A stretch of DNA of 64,000 nt from Jaltomata sinuosa (lineage: Eukaryota; Streptophyta; Magnoliopsida; Solanales; Solanaceae): positions 275,254 to 339,253 of the forward strand of contig QJPP01004107.1 of assembly GCA_003996215.1 (NCBI GenBank). The letters are read 5' to 3'. Under the pieces are notes generated by a model that had not been told where the DNA came from, made no database searches, and was given only the letters and a program-made list of their open reading frames with translations. The position numbers and the translations under genes are program-made. The number at the start of each line of letters is the position of its first letter. Positions within the stretch are counted from its first letter, which is position 1. Shown in pieces: positions 12,005-23,232 of this stretch.

Positions 12005-12250
12005 GTGGCACAAATAGCTAGAGAGGTTTCCCGGATTGATGATAGGGCCCATTGTTACGCTTTCCTAGGAAAGTCTGAGGCTAAAGCATCGAATGTTGTG
12101 ATAATAGGTACTATTCTTGTCTGTGACTGGATGGCTTCTATTTCATTTGATCCAGGTTCCACATATTCATATGTATCTTTTAAATTTGCCTTGTATTTGG
12201 ACTTGATTTATGATGTACTTGATTCTTCTATTCATGTTTCTACCCTGGTT
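12005..12250 (+). pseudogene. Aspartic protease remnant of inner element
   Basis: The protease would cut the Gag-Pol precursor. The active-site region reads SFDPGSTYSYVS, the DPGST form seen in this clade. Only the N-terminal half is present: near 12250 the sequence passes directly into the start of RT (YRMAPEEL), so the rest of the protease and the linker to RT have been deleted. Confidence 0.75.
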
Positions 12251-12917
12251 AGGAAGTCTTCCTTATCGTATGGCTCCAGAAGAGTTGAGGGAACTTAAGA
12301 CTCAGCTTCAGGAACTCCTAGATAAGGGATTTATTCATCTCAATGCTTCACCTTGGGGTGCTCCAGTCTTGTTTGTGAAAAAGAAGGATGGTAGTATGAG
12401 GATGTGTATAGACTACATGCAATTGAACAAGGTTACCATCCGAAATAAGTATTATTTACCCCGCATAAATGGCTATTTTGACCAGTTGCAGGGTGCTTTA
12501 GTGTTTTCAAAGATTGACTTGAGGACAGGGTATCACCAGTTGAAAATTAGGCCTGAGGATATACCTAAAATGGCTTTCTGGACTCGGTATGGGCATTATG
12601 AGTTCCTGGTAATGTCTTTTGGGTTGACCAATGCGCCATCGACTTTCATGAGTTTGATGAATGGTGTCTTCAAGTCATTTATGGACTCATTTGTGATTGT
12701 ATTTATTGACGATATTCTGATTTACTCCAAGAGTAAGAAGAAGACTGCAGAGTATCTTCGTATTGTTCTAGGGATTTTGAAGAGACAAAAATTGTATGCT
12801 AAGTTTTTGAAATGCGAATTTTGGTTGTCTTTGGTTGCTTTCTTAGGGCATGTGGTTTCAGAAAAAGAGGTAATGGTGGATCCCCAAAAGATTGAGGCAG
12901 TTAAGAGTTGGGTCTGA
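12251..12917 (+). pseudogene. Reverse transcriptase domain of inner element
   Basis: This is a Ty3/gypsy RT with the blocks YRMAPEELRELK, SPWGAPVLFVKKKDGSMRMC, DQLQGALVFSKIDL and the catalytic FIDDILIYSK. The catalytic aspartate pair is intact. The domain continues to HVVSEKEVMVDPQKIEAVK and ends at a TGA (12915-12917) in the connection to RNase H. Because of upstream stops and the deletion before it, this is a pseudogene domain despite its 235-codon open frame. Confidence 0.9.
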
Positions 12918-13516
12918 ACTAGCTCTGTGACTGAGGTTAAGAGTTTTGTGGGTCTTGCGGGCTATTATCGCAGGTTTGCCAAGAACTTTGCTTCCATCGC
13001 TACTCACTTGACAAGATTGACTCAAAAGGAGGTACCTTTTGTTTGGTCTGAAAAGTGTGAGAAGAGCTTCCAAAAGCTCAAGACATTTCTGACTACAACT
13101 CATATCCTATCATTGCCGGTTGAACGTAAGGATTTTATTGTGTTTTGTGATGCTTCACACTCGGGTTTGGGTGTTGTATTGATGCAGGACAAGAATGTTA
13201 TAGCGTATGCTTCAAGGAAATTAAAGCCCCATGAGAATAATTACCCAACCCATGACTTGGAGTTGGCAGCGGTGGTTTTTGCACTCAAGATCGAGAGACA
13301 CTACCTCTATGGTGTGAAGTGTTCACAGACCATCACAGCCTGCAACATATGTTTTCAAAGAAAGATCTGAATTTGAGACAAAGGAGGTGGATGGAGTTGT
13401 TGAAATGTTATGATGTGACCATCCAGTATCATCCGGGTAAGGCCAATATGGTGGCAGCCGTATTGAGCCGAAAAGAAATTAGCATGGGCAGTTTGGCTTG
13501 TTTGGGGGTGTCCAAG
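12918..13516 (+). pseudogene. RNase H domain of inner element, frameshifted
   Basis: RNase H degrades the RNA strand during reverse transcription. The reading VKSFVGLAGYYRRFAKNF is followed by VFCDASHSGLGVVLMQ with the catalytic aspartate in FCDAS, then IAYASRKLKPHE and DLELAAVVFALK. A frameshift near 13318 moves the frame before FTDHHSLQHMF, which continues to YHPGKANMVAAVLSRKE (the usual ADALSR is altered to AAVLSR). Confidence 0.88.
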
Positions 13517-14640
13517 TGACCCTAGAGATTCGGACTCTAGAATCCAAATTCATGCAGTTGGGAATTTCAAAAAAGGGTGGAGTGTTGGCCAGCATTGAGG
13601 TTAAGTCCACATTTCTGGAAGAAATCAAAGCTAAACAGTTTCAAGATATGTAATTGAACAAGTTTTGGAATAAGGTGGTATCTGGGGAGGCCCCAGATGC
13701 CACACTTGATGCGTGTGGGGTGTTATGCTTTAGAGGGCTGATTTGTGTCCCTCGGGTTGATGACTTAATATAGAATGTGTTGGCAGAAGCTCATGGTTTA
13801 CGGTACTCGATTCATACGGGCGTAACCAAAATATACCGGGACTTGAGGCGGCTTTATTGGTGGCATGGGATAAAGAGGGACATAGTTGAATATGTGTCTT
13901 AAGTGTCAAAATTGTCAGCAGGTAAAATATGAGCATCAAAGGCCTGCATGATAACTTCAAAGGATTCCCATCCTGAGTGGAAGTGGGAAAGGATAGCCAT
14001 GGACATCGTGGTAGGTCTTCCTAAGACCTTGGGAAGGTATGATTCCATTTGGGTAATCGTGGATGGGCTGACAAAGCCAGCTCATTTCATTCTGGTCAGG
14101 GTGGATTATAACTCCCAGCAGTTGGCCAAGATCTACGTCAAGGAGATAGTAAGGTTGCACGGGGTTCCCCTTTCCATTATTTTAGACAGAGGTATGCAGT
14201 TTACTTCTAAGTTCTGGGCAAGTTACACAAAGAGTTGGGCACCCAACTCACTTTTAGCATAGCCTTTCATACTCAAATGGATGGTCAGTCAGAGAGGACA
14301 ATTCAGGTGTTGGAGGACATGTTAAGAGCATGTGTAATTTATTTTAGAGGCCATTGGGATCAGTTCTCAGCGTTGTGTGAATTCTCATACAACAACAGTT
14401 ATCACTCTAGTATTGACATGGCATCATTCGAAGCACTTTATGGGAGGGGATGTAGATCACCCATCGGGTGGTTTGAGGCAGGCGATGTGAAACCTTTGGG
14501 CGTTGACTTAGTAAAGAAAGCTCAGGAAAAGGTGAGAGGTATCCAAACCAAGTTATTGGCAGCCCATAGTAGGCAAAAAGAGTATGCGTATCGCAAGGTA
14601 AGGGACATGTCTTTTTAGGTTGGTGAACAGGTTCTGTTGA
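13517..14640 (+). pseudogene. Integrase of inner element, several stops
   Basis: An HHCC-like N-terminal part near 13790-13930 contains two in-frame stops. The catalytic core follows with the first Asp in AMDIVVGLP, the second in ILDRGMQFTSKFW and the Glu in MDGQSERTIQVLEDM, so the three DDE positions are still present. Frame changes occur near 14235, where TKSWA runs into LGTQLTFS in another frame. Afterwards come YHSSIDMASFEALYGRGC and the start of the tail, which stops at 14616-14618. Confidence 0.88.
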
Positions 14641-15060
14641 AGGTGTCACCAATAAAAGGGGTAATTAGGTTTGGCAAGAGGGGTAAGCTCAGCCCTCGGT
14701 ATATTGGTCCATTTGAGGTTCTCCAAAGTGAGGGGCCGGTAGCTTAAAGGTTAGTATTGCCGCCCAGTTTGTTTGGAGTCCATCCAATCTTCCATGTATC
14801 CATGTTAAAAAGATACCATGGGTATTGGGAGTACATCATCAAATAGGATTCGGTGTTTCTATATAAGGACCTTCAGTACGAGGAAGAGCCGATTGTTATT
14901 CTTGACCAAGATGTCTAAAAATTAAGGACAAAGGAAATTAGATCGGTGAAGGTGCAATGGAAGCATTCCAGTTGAGGAAGCCACTTGGAAAATCGAGAAG
15001 GACATGTGGGACAAGTACCATCACTTGTTTGAGGATTCAGATACTACCCTTTTCTCTTTT
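14641..15060 (+). pseudogene. Integrase GPY and chromodomain-like tail of inner element
   Basis: Broken readings give SPRYIGPFEVL, HPIFHVSMLKRYHG and VKVQWKHSS, the usual C-terminal blocks in Tekay-like integrases. In this clade the tail carries a chromodomain thought to direct insertion to heterochromatin. Several stops interrupt it. Confidence 0.78.
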
Positions 15061-15082
15061 TAGCTCATCTTTTTCATGTTCG

Positions 15083-15102
15083 ATCATTCGCGGACGAATG
15101 AT
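15083..15102 (+). other. Hairpin before the 3' LTR (inner element)
   Basis: A perfect 8-bp stem ATCATTCG/CGAATGAT encloses the loop CGGA and ends 18 nt before the 3' LTR at 15121. Equivalent hairpins occur at 22749-22768, 44549-44566 and 61353-61372. The stretch between the hairpin and the LTR should hold the polypurine tract, which is decayed here. Confidence 0.75.
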
Positions 15103-15120
15103 GAGTAAATTGGTATCTGT

Positions 15121-17330
15121 TGTAATGACCTTTCTTGTCATTATAGGTGAGCTATTTATGCAAAGAAATGGGTTAGAAAACTTCCAGGTTTAGGAGTTGG
15201 AAATTTTTGTCTAGGCCAGTCTCGGATGAATTCTGAGCGAGGTAAGGCCTAGGGAAATCCAAAAAAGGATTGGGTGAAATATCTAAGGTTAAGTTAGATT
15301 TCCTATTAGCTAAGGCGTTAAGGAGTCCACAGAACTTTTCAGAAACAAATTTGGGTGAATAGAACTTCCGAAATCAAACTTGATGTGAAAGGGTTAGTCT
15401 GGAATGTCAAAGTTTGAAAGTGTATTATAGAATGGGTAAAATTGGGAGAATTCCCAAGGTTATATCCCATGTCAGCTGTTATAGAAAGCAACACACCGCT
15501 ACAATGATGATTGCTATAGCAGAGAAATTTTTGCTATAGCAAAAGTCAAGGTGGTCAACCCCGCTATAGCGGGCGACTTTCGCTATGGTGGTGCCACTAT
15601 AGCACGATTCAGCTGCTATAGGAGGGTAAGTCACAGTAAATGCAGAAACTTCCCCAAAATATTTAGAATTTTTCAAGAATATTTTGGGGAAGTGTAGAGG
15701 CAAAAAAGGGCAAATCTTATTGATTTTCTGCCATGAAACTTTGTAAAGGTAAGAAAATCGTCTCCCTAACTTAGTACTTCGATTCCTACACCTTAGAATC
15801 ATTAGTTACGGGCAATGGGGAGAGTTTTGCTTAACCTAAGGGGAAATATCTGGTGTAACAAGGATAAAATATGTAGAAAACCTTGGGTTTTGTGTATAAA
15901 CTATTTATTCCATGATTTTAATACCGTAATTTGCTAATGTGACCATAAAATTGGTAGTTTTAGGAGAATTATTGGTGGAAAGACCCTAGGTTGGGTGGAA
16001 TGATCATGGGTTTGGCCTGGGTTTAGGATTAATATATAATTTAGGGATATTTAGGCCACATTGATTGATTTTTGTGTTATGTGATTGTTTTTATACCAAG
16101 AACAAGCTAAAGCTTCACATGAAGGGAAGGCTGAGGTTCAGTAGAGCATTCAGGCGTAATTCGAGGTAGGTGAGGGTTGATTGTTTCCCATTTACAATAT
16201 GTGTGCATGTTAACTACTACATTAGTATTGCATGTACAATTCGTGTGTTAGGGAATAAGATAATGAATGTTACTGACATCTGGTTGTCAATCTTGTGAAA
16301 TGAACTTATCTTTAATATTTGTTGGTTTTACAAGTGTGGTGCGTGTTCATTGTGATTGATTGTTGTGTTGTCTGTGACATTCGGTGGCTCAGGTACCATG
16401 CTTGGTATAATTTATTAGTTGGCTTGGGTATCACGCCTAGTATGGGATATCTCGTGGTTGGCTCGAGTACCACGCCTGGTACAGATTCTATCATGGTTGG
16501 CTTGAGTACCACGCTTGGCACATGTCTAGTTGTGATTCTGTGTTTGGTTCTATGAGTGGATCAGGTTTGTTTCTTATGATGTAATTGTTGCATATTAGTC
16601 AATGAGTGACTGGGTGGTTTTACTTAAATATTGGGTTGGTTCTTCTGTAGATCGGGATTGCATGTTAAACACTGAAGTTGTTGCCTTAAGGATCCTTGGG
16701 TGGTCCGTGTTACTTGAATGGCATTGCATATATTGTTGTTGTTGTGTTTTTGGTCACGTTTTATGTAGTTGATAAGTCAGGCTGATGACTGAGAGTCTGC
16801 GTTATATTTGCTAACTTGTTTATACATGGTATTTCCTGCCTTACTAAGTTTTAGATAAGTGTTCATTTTTCATATTTTGGAGCTGACCGATGATCCTACC
16901 AGTAAACTGTTATTTTGTGTACTGATACTGCATTTGCTCTTCTTTTGTTAAGTACAGGGCATATTCTGGTGGTGGCTGCATGACCTTAGCTGCGAACCTA
17001 GCATTATCTAAATCTAAGGGTGATCTACTTCTTCCAGGATGCCATGGATTCGTCTATCCTTTCTAGTCCATTATTCGGATGTAGACTACTTTGTTTTTGG
17101 GGTTGCATCCCCATATTCTAGACTATGTTAGAAGTTTTGGTATATGACTTTCAACTTCTAGGGTTATTTTCACAGAGATTCTTATTATTTGCTTTTAGCT
17201 AAGCTTCCTGGTTTTGATTAATCACAAATTGGTTTTAGCTGCTTAGTTTTGATAAGTGTTGGCTTGGTTACTTGGTTCGTTTACTGAGGGTATGGGGTGG
17301 GTGTCATTCGCAGTGGGTTAGGTCGTGACA
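15121..17330 (+). repeat. Inner element 3' LTR
   Basis: Starts TGTAATGACC and ends GGTCGTGACA. It matches the 5' LTR along its length with many transitions. The palindrome CCCGCTATAGCGGG recurs at 15560-15573 and the GTACC/GGTAC minisatellite at about 16385-16530. Confidence 0.92.
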
Positions 17331-17335
17331 TGAGT
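17331..17335. repeat. Target site duplication TGAGT, right copy (inner element)
   Basis: Identical to 8211-8215. The outer LTR resumes directly after it. Confidence 0.92.
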
Positions 17336-17754
17336 ACAAGTGGACTATACTCACTCTTACTTTTCTACATCTTTTTTATGCAGATCCTGGTACGAGAAGA
17401 CCTTGTAGCTAGAGATCGTGCGGAGTTGTTATCTTTCGAATTTGTAGTGAGCTCTTGGGTTCGGAGTCTGTCCCAGCTTCATCTATCTTTTACTTCAGTC
17501 TTTTTTACTTTTAGGCAGATTGTATTAAAGTTTGACTATCAAATGTAGAGATCGCTCTTGTATTCACGACAGCTGAGTCTTGGGATATTTTGGAGTTTAT
17601 TATTTAGTTCTATTTTATCGTAGTTGAGTCTTTATATTCAGCGTTGTGTTGTTCTTCTCTTATTATTATATTTATTGCGTTATTTGACTTTGCTTACCTA
17701 CCACAGTTGGGTGGGGCAGGTGCCATCACAACTCTCTAGTTTTGGATCGTGATA
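17336..17754 (+). repeat. Outer element 5' LTR, second part
   Basis: Continuation of the outer LTR after the nested element. It ends GGATCGTGATA, where the last bases have changed from the expected TGACA, and is followed by a primer binding site. The matching part of the 3' LTR is missing because that LTR is truncated. Confidence 0.8.
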
Positions 17755-17757
17755 AGT

Positions 17758-17769
17758 TGGTATCAGAGC
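17758..17769 (+). other. Primer binding site, initiator tRNA-Met (outer element)
   Basis: TGGTATCAGAGC lies three bases after the LTR end. It defines the 5' LTR boundary, shows plus-strand orientation and separates the LTR from the gag leader. Confidence 0.9.
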
Positions 17770-17957
17770 GCTAGGTTCACCAGTCTCATGAATACAAGAG
17801 CAAGTGTCTAGTAGAGTCTTGTGGATCGGTATGATTGATGTCCATATCTATCTTCGGGGGGCTATGAGACATTCTTAGAAAAAATTCCAATCTTTGACTC
17901 CTTATTGTGCGACTTGTTCATTCCTTGATTCTAAATTTATGTTTCATTCTCTCACAG

Positions 17958-19460
17958 ATGGTGAGGATGCGATTTGGTGCTATCGAGGGTGATGAGTTGG
18001 CACCCGCTGTTGGGCCTCAGATAAAGGTCAAGACAGGGGTCATGGTCATGACAGATGCAGAGGTAGAGCTCATATAGCAGCTCCAGCCAGGGGACGTGCC
18101 AAGGCAGCATCCCCTAAGCCGGAGATTGAGTTTGAGGATACAGCCCATCAGCCGAAGGGTCTGGGACCAACCCAGGTTCCTCGGGGTTTTATTGCTACTC
18201 CCATGCTATAGGATACCATGATTAGACTCTTGAGTTATTTAGAGGGTGTGTCTTAGACATGAGCTTTAACTTTCACACTTGATGGATGGATCACAAGCTA
18301 GAGACGGGGTTCAGCCTCCAGAGGGAGTACACGTTTAGGGTTTTCAGATTCTGGGGGCATAGCCTGCTGTTGCTATGGCTCCCCACATTGATGCTTTACC
18401 GGTCAAACTTGTTTCTCCACCAGTTGTGCCTAGTCCAGTTATGACAGTGGATGAGCAGAAGATGTTTGATAGGTTCATGAGATTGGGCCCTCCCAAGTTC
18501 AGTGGTACACCTGAGGAGGTGCTTATGAGTGTTTGGTTAGCTGCCAGGAGAGGTTGCATAACCTTGATTTGATTGAGTCTCATGGAGTGTATTACACTAC
18601 ATTTCAGTTGGTTGGGGCAGTGAAGTAGTGGTGGAGGACTTATCTTGGTTATAGGCCAGTGGCGTCACCTCCCTTGACTTGGACACAGTTTTCTGAGACT
18701 TTTCTTGAGAAGTATATACCTCATAGTTTGAGGGAGAGATTGAGAGATGAGTTTGATGCATTGGAGCAGGGTTGTCACCGAGTATGAGGCTCATTTCCAT
18801 GCCTTGTCTAGGCATGCCTTGATGAGTATTTTGACAAAGGGAGAGCGAGTTAAGAAGTTTGTGAAAGGATTGTCTACTTCTCTTCAGCTAGCTACAACAA
18901 AGTTAGTGACTACTGGGGGAACTTTTATACAGATAGTTAATCACTCCAGGAGGATAGAGAGTATTCACCATGGAGCCCAGAAGGGTGGTAGCAAGAAGCT
19001 TCACAGGTAGGATGATTTTGGTGGGTCTTTATCTCGAGGTAGAGAATTTTCTGGTAGAGGCTAGTGTTACTAGCAGGGTATGCCAGTTCAGGCAGCATTG
19101 CAGGGTTCTGACAGTGGTTATTCAGGTTTTGGTACTGCTAGTGGTCGAAGTTTGGGACAGATGGCTAGAGGGCATCATTCAGGGTATTCAGGTTTTGGTG
19201 GGCATTCTGGCTTATCTGTACCTTCTCATCAGCCTATTACAGGTAGCAGATGCTTTGATTATGGAGAGTTAGGACATATTGGTTCCCTAGCCATGGGGCA
19301 CTGCAGGGTTCTCAGATGCAGGTATATCAGGCACCAGCACCACAACCTAGAGGAGGTGCATAGAGCAGTAGGGGTAGACCTTGAGGGGCCAGGGGTGGAG
19401 CCCTGGTAGCCTGTAGTGGTCGTCAAAGAGTTACACAGTCCAGAGGCGGACGTGGTTAGT
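17958..19460 (+). pseudogene. Gag of outer element, broken
   Basis: The ATG at 17958 begins MVRMRFGAIEGDELAPAV, then the frame shifts. The capsid domain is readable from about 18430 (MTVDEQKMFDRFMRLGPPKF) through HGVYYTTFQL and DEFDALEQG to RVKKFVKGLSTSLQLATTK. A Gly/Ser/Tyr-rich stretch at 19080-19240 leads to a zinc knuckle reading CFDYGELGHIG, in which the second cysteine has become tyrosine. Several stops and at least three frameshifts are present. Confidence 0.83.
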
Positions 19461-19850
19461 GTTATGCATTTTTAGGTAGACCTGAGGCAGAGGCCTCTGA
19501 TGCAGTTATTACATTTATCATCCCAGTTTTCCATCGGCCTGCTTCTGTATTATTTGACCATGGTTTTACTTATTTGTGTGTGTCTGCATATTTTTCTTTG
19601 GGTTTTGACATGATGTGTGAGTCCCTTGATATGCCTATTCATGTCTTTACCCCCATAGGTGATTCTCTAGTGGTGGATTGGGTGTATTAATCCTGTGTTG
19701 TGACTCTTTTGGGATATGATCCTGGGTAGACTTGACTATCCTTGATATGGTTGATTTTGATGTTATTTTGGGTATGAATTGGATCTCTCCACATCATGCG
19801 CTCATCGATTATTGAGCCAAGACTGTTACTTTGGTGATGCCGGGTATGAC
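19461..19850 (+). pseudogene. Aspartic protease of outer element, active site lost
   Basis: The active-site region reads LFDHGFTYLCVS at about 19550-19590; the DPG or DSG triad is now DHG. It continues with MPIHVFTPIGDSLVVDWVY and, after stops, LDMVDFDVILGMNWISPHHA, the usual C-terminal half. Unlike the inner element this copy keeps the region between protease and RT. Confidence 0.8.
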
Positions 19851-20760
19851 GAGGTTAGAGTGGAAGGATACTCAGGGTTCATATCCTAAGAGTGTTATTT
19901 CTTTTCTTTGGGCTCTGCAGATGGTTGAGAAGGGGTGCCTTTCTTATTTAGCTTATGTGTGTGATACTAGTGATGACTCACCTTCTTTGGATTCAGTGAG
20001 GGAGGTGAGAGAGTTTCCAAATGTGTTCCCTATGGACCTTCCAGGTGTCCCTCTGGATAGGTACATTGATTTTGCTATTGATTTGGAGCCGGGCACTAGG
20101 CCTATTTCTGTTCCTCCTTATAGGATGGCTCTGGAAAAATTGAAAGAATTGAAGGATCAGCTTTAGGACTTGTTGAGTAAAGGTTTCACAAGGTCTAGTG
20201 TTTCTCCTTAGGGTGCTTCGGTGTTTTTTGTAAAGAAAAAGGATGGGTCTATGCGTATGTGTCTTGATTATGGACAGTTGAACAAGGTAACCATCAAGAA
20301 TAAGTATCTTCTTCCGCGCACTGATGATTTGTTTGATCAGCTTCAGGGTGCTTTGGTATTTTTGAAGATTGACTTGAGGTCTGGGTACCACCATTTAAGG
20401 ATTAGAGCTTTGGACATCTCTAAGACAGCTTTTAGGACCTGGTATGGTCATTATGAGTTTTTGGTGATGTCCTTTGGTTTGACTAATCCCTCAGCAGCGT
20501 TTATGGAGTTGATGAATGGTTTTTTTAACTGTATATTGATTCCTTTATGATTTACTTCGTTGATGATATCTTGGTGTATTCCAAGAACGAGGCGGATCAT
20601 GTGAAAGATTTAAGGATTGTACTCCAGAGATTGAGAGATGAGTAGTTGTATGCTAAGTTCTCGAAGTGTGAGTTTTGGCTTAATTCTGTGGCATTTTTGG
20701 GTCATGTTGTGTCTAAAAATGGTATTATGGTCGATCCAGCAAAGATTGAGGCGGATCAAG
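19851..20760 (+). pseudogene. Reverse transcriptase of outer element, stops and frameshift
   Basis: The linker reads EFPNVFPMDLPGVPLDR and leads to VPPYRMALEKLKELKDQL, then a TAG (20164-20166). RT blocks VFFVKKKDGSMRMCLDYGQL and DQLQGALVFLKIDLRSGYHH follow. A frameshift near 20527 precedes IYFVDDILVYSKNEADHV, whose aspartate pair is intact. A further TAG at 20644 interrupts before LYAKFSKCEFWLNSVAFLGH. Confidence 0.88.
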
Positions 20761-21340
20761 ATTGGACAACGCCTACTTCACCTTCTGAGATTAGGAGTTT
20801 TATTGGGTTATTTGGTTACTACAGACGGTTTGTGCAGGGCTTTTCTTCTATTGAAACTCCTTTGACCAAGTTGACCCAGAAGAATGTTGTTTTTCAGTGG
20901 TTCGACAAGTGTGAGAAGAGCTTTCAAAAGCTCAAGGCTTTGTTGACTTCAACACCTATCTTGACCTTACCTATGGAAGGTGAGGGTTTCACCATGTATT
21001 GTGATACTTCGAGAGTTAGACTTGGTGGTGTTTTGATGCAAAAAGGGAAGGTGATAGCATATGCTTCTAGGCAGTTGAAAATCCATGAGAAGAACTACCC
21101 CACTCATAACTTAGAATTAGCAGCGATAGTATTTGTTTTGAAGTTGTGGTGGCATTATTTGTATGGAGTTCATTGTGAGGTGTACACTGATCATCATAGC
21201 CTTCAGTATATCTTCAGCCAGAAGGATTTGAATTTGAGATAGCATAGGTGGTTGGAGTTATTGAAAGACTATGATATGACTATTCTTTATCACCCGGGAA
21301 AGGCCAATGTAGTGGCGGATGCCTTGAGTAGGAAGATGGT
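20761..21340 (+). pseudogene. RNase H of outer element
   Basis: The reading SEIRSFIGLFGYYRRFVQGF leads to FTMYCDTSRVRLGGVLMQ. The catalytic aspartate region normally reads CDAS and is CDTS here. Next are VIAYASRQLKIHEKNYPTHN and YTDHHSLQYIFSQKDLNLR, then a TAG at 21240-21242, and YHPGKANVVADALSRKMV. Apart from this stop the frame is long and continuous. Confidence 0.88.
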
Positions 21341-22339
21341 TAGTATGGGTAGTCTTGCTATGTTGGTGGCCGAGGAGCGACCTTTGATGATGGATGTTCA
21401 GCTTTTGGCTAATATCTTTGTTAGACTTGATAATTCTGAGCCTAGTAGGGTGTTTGCTTGTGTTGAGGCACGGTCTTTGTTATGGGGTCAGATAAAGGAT
21501 AGGCAGTTTAAGGATGGGAAGTTATGCATAATTCGGGGTAAAGTGTTGTGTGGTGAAGCTAAGAAAGCTATTCTTGATCCGGGGGGTGTTTTGAGGATCA
21601 AGGTTCGGATTTGTATTCCTAGAGTGGGTGACTTAACCAGATTAATCATGGAAGAGGATCATAGTTCGAGGTATTCTATTTATCCGGGGGTAGCCAAGAT
21701 GTATCATGAGCTGAAGAAGCACTATTAGTGGTGTAGGATAAAAAGGGACATTGTGGAGTTTATGGCTAAGTGTTTAAATTGTCAGCAAGTGAAATATGAG
21801 CATCATAGACCGGGTGGCACGACTCAGAGAATGCCTATACCTGAGTGGAAATGGGAGCGTATCACTATGGACTTCGTGGTTGGGTTGCCTCAGACCTAGG
21901 GGAAGTTTGACTCTATTTGGGTGATTGTAGATAAATTGACCAAATCAACCCATTTTGTTCCAATAAAAGTGACCTACAATGCAAAGAAGTTGGTGAAGAT
22001 TTACATTTGAGAGATAGTTTGATTGCATGGTGTACCTATTTCCATCATTTCAAATAGGGGTACTCAGTTCACATCTCACTTTTAGAGCTCTATGCAGCGC
22101 GAGTTGTGTACTCAGTTAGAGATGAGCACAACCTTTCACCCCCTAATAGATGGTCAGCCAGAGAGGACTATTCAGGTTTTAGAGGATAAGCTTTGGGCTT
22201 GTGTGATTGATTTCGGCGGCCATTGGGATCAGTTCTTGCCCTTGGTGGAGTTTGCCTACGTCAATAGCTATCATTCCAGTATTCAGATTGCACAATTTGA
22301 GGCCTTGTATGGGAGGAAGTGTAGATCTCCGATGGGTTA
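21341..22339 (+). pseudogene. Integrase of outer element, catalytic Asp changed to Asn
   Basis: The N-terminal HHCC region (YSIYPGVAKMYHELKKHY, then CLNCQQVKYEHHRPGG) is preserved apart from a TAG at 21726-21728. The core has MDFVVGLPQT, then a stop, WVIVDKLTKSTHFVP, and two further stops around 22008-22022. The second catalytic residue lies in ISNRGTQFTSHF, where the expected aspartate is asparagine (codon 22053-22055). The Glu region reads DGQPERTIQVLEDKL. The frame ends at GRKCRSPMG; from there about 70 residues are deleted before the tail. Confidence 0.88.
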
Positions 22340-22740
22340 ACCTCATGAAGGGTGTGATGAGGTTTGGGAAGAAGGAAAAGCTTAGTACGAGTTTTATTGG
22401 CCCTTTTGAGATTCTTTGGCGTATTGGGGAGGTAGCTTATGAGTTAACCTTGCCTCCGAGTCTTTCAATTGTTCACCCTGTTTTCCATGTTTTGATGTTG
22501 AAAAAGTACCATTCTGATGGTTCTCATGTGATTAGTTGGGATTCAGTGGATTTGGATCAGAATCTGACTTTTGATGAAGAGCCTATAGCTATTTTGGATA
22601 GGCAGACTAGGAAATTGAGATCCAAAAAGATAGCATCAGTGAAGGTTCGATGGAAACATCATCTGGTTGAGGAGGCCACTTGGGAGATAAAGTCAGATAT
22701 GCGGAGCATATATCCCCAACTATTTGGCCGTTCAGGTACT
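22340..22740 (+). pseudogene. Integrase GPY and chromodomain-like tail of outer element
   Basis: Reads LMKGVMRFGKKEKLSTSFIG, HPVFHVLMLKKYH, LTFDEEPIAILDRQTRKLRS and then IASVKVRWKHHLVEEATWEI. The last block is the chromodomain-like motif of Tekay-type chromoviruses. It is in one uninterrupted frame but is separated from the core by a deletion. Confidence 0.85.
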
Positions 22741-22748
22741 TCTTCACT

Positions 22749-22768
22749 CTTACGTTTGAGGTTGAACA
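22749..22768 (+). other. Decayed hairpin before the 3' LTR (outer element)
   Basis: The stretch TACGTTTG-AGGT-TGAACATG is an imperfect inverted repeat with two G-U pairs and one mismatch. It ends 15 nt before the LTR at 22784. The differences from a perfect stem are those expected from CG to TG changes. Confidence 0.6.
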
Positions 22769-22783
22769 TGTGTTTTAGTGGTT

Positions 22784-23232
22784 AATGCAATAATCCTTAT
22801 AGTGATTTTTTATTTTTCTTGTGTTTTGGGTATTTTCCCCTCCCCGTAATTGTATTTTAGTATTTGTGGTCTGCAGGAGTGGGTGGTGCAATCCCCGAAG
22901 TGTTTGGCTAGTTTTTAAGAGAGTTTTTCATTTTGGAAGGCTTTAAAGTTGATCTGGTTGACTTTGGTCAATATTTGAGATTTGGAGTGTCGTATAAGAA
23001 TTCCTTCAGTTTTGTTAGCTACGACATATCATTTTTAGGCTAGTAACAATGTTGGTTCGGGTCCTGAGGCTTTCGGATGCATTTTGGGTAGTTGGTTGGA
23101 AAGTTGAAAATTATAGCCTAGTGATGGCTTTGGTCAACACTTTGAAATCAACCTCCGTTGGCAAATCTGACAATTCCGATAGGTTTGTAAGGTGTTTTAT
23201 GATCACTTTGCACTATTGGTTCATATTCATAG
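22784..23232 (+). repeat. Outer element 3' LTR, first part
   Basis: Starts TGCAATAATCCTTATAGTG and aligns with 6142 onwards. It is interrupted after 23232 by a solo LTR and resumes at 26692. Confidence 0.88.
23228..23232. repeat. Target site duplication CATAG, left copy (solo LTR)
   Basis: CATAG directly precedes TGTCACGACC and is repeated at 26687-26691 directly after GGTCGTTACA. Confidence 0.92.

Larger units (their letters stand above)
8216..17330 (+). mobile_element. Inner Tekay-like Ty3/gypsy element, full length but decayed
   Basis: This 9.1-kb element has two LTRs of about 2.2 kb (8216-10432 and 15121-17330), a primer binding site for initiator tRNA-Met, gag, protease, RT, RNase H, integrase with a chromodomain-like tail, and perfect TGAGT duplications. 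Over the first 215 bases the LTRs differ at roughly one position in eight by eye, mostly C/T and G/A, so the insertion is old. Pol has several stops and frameshifts and about 170 residues between protease and RT are missing. The copy cannot be autonomous. Confidence 0.92.

Noticed and set aside
17297..17548. 83-codon frame spanning the inner-element 3' end and outer LTR
   Set aside because: It crosses a target duplication and a transposon boundary, so it cannot be an evolved gene.
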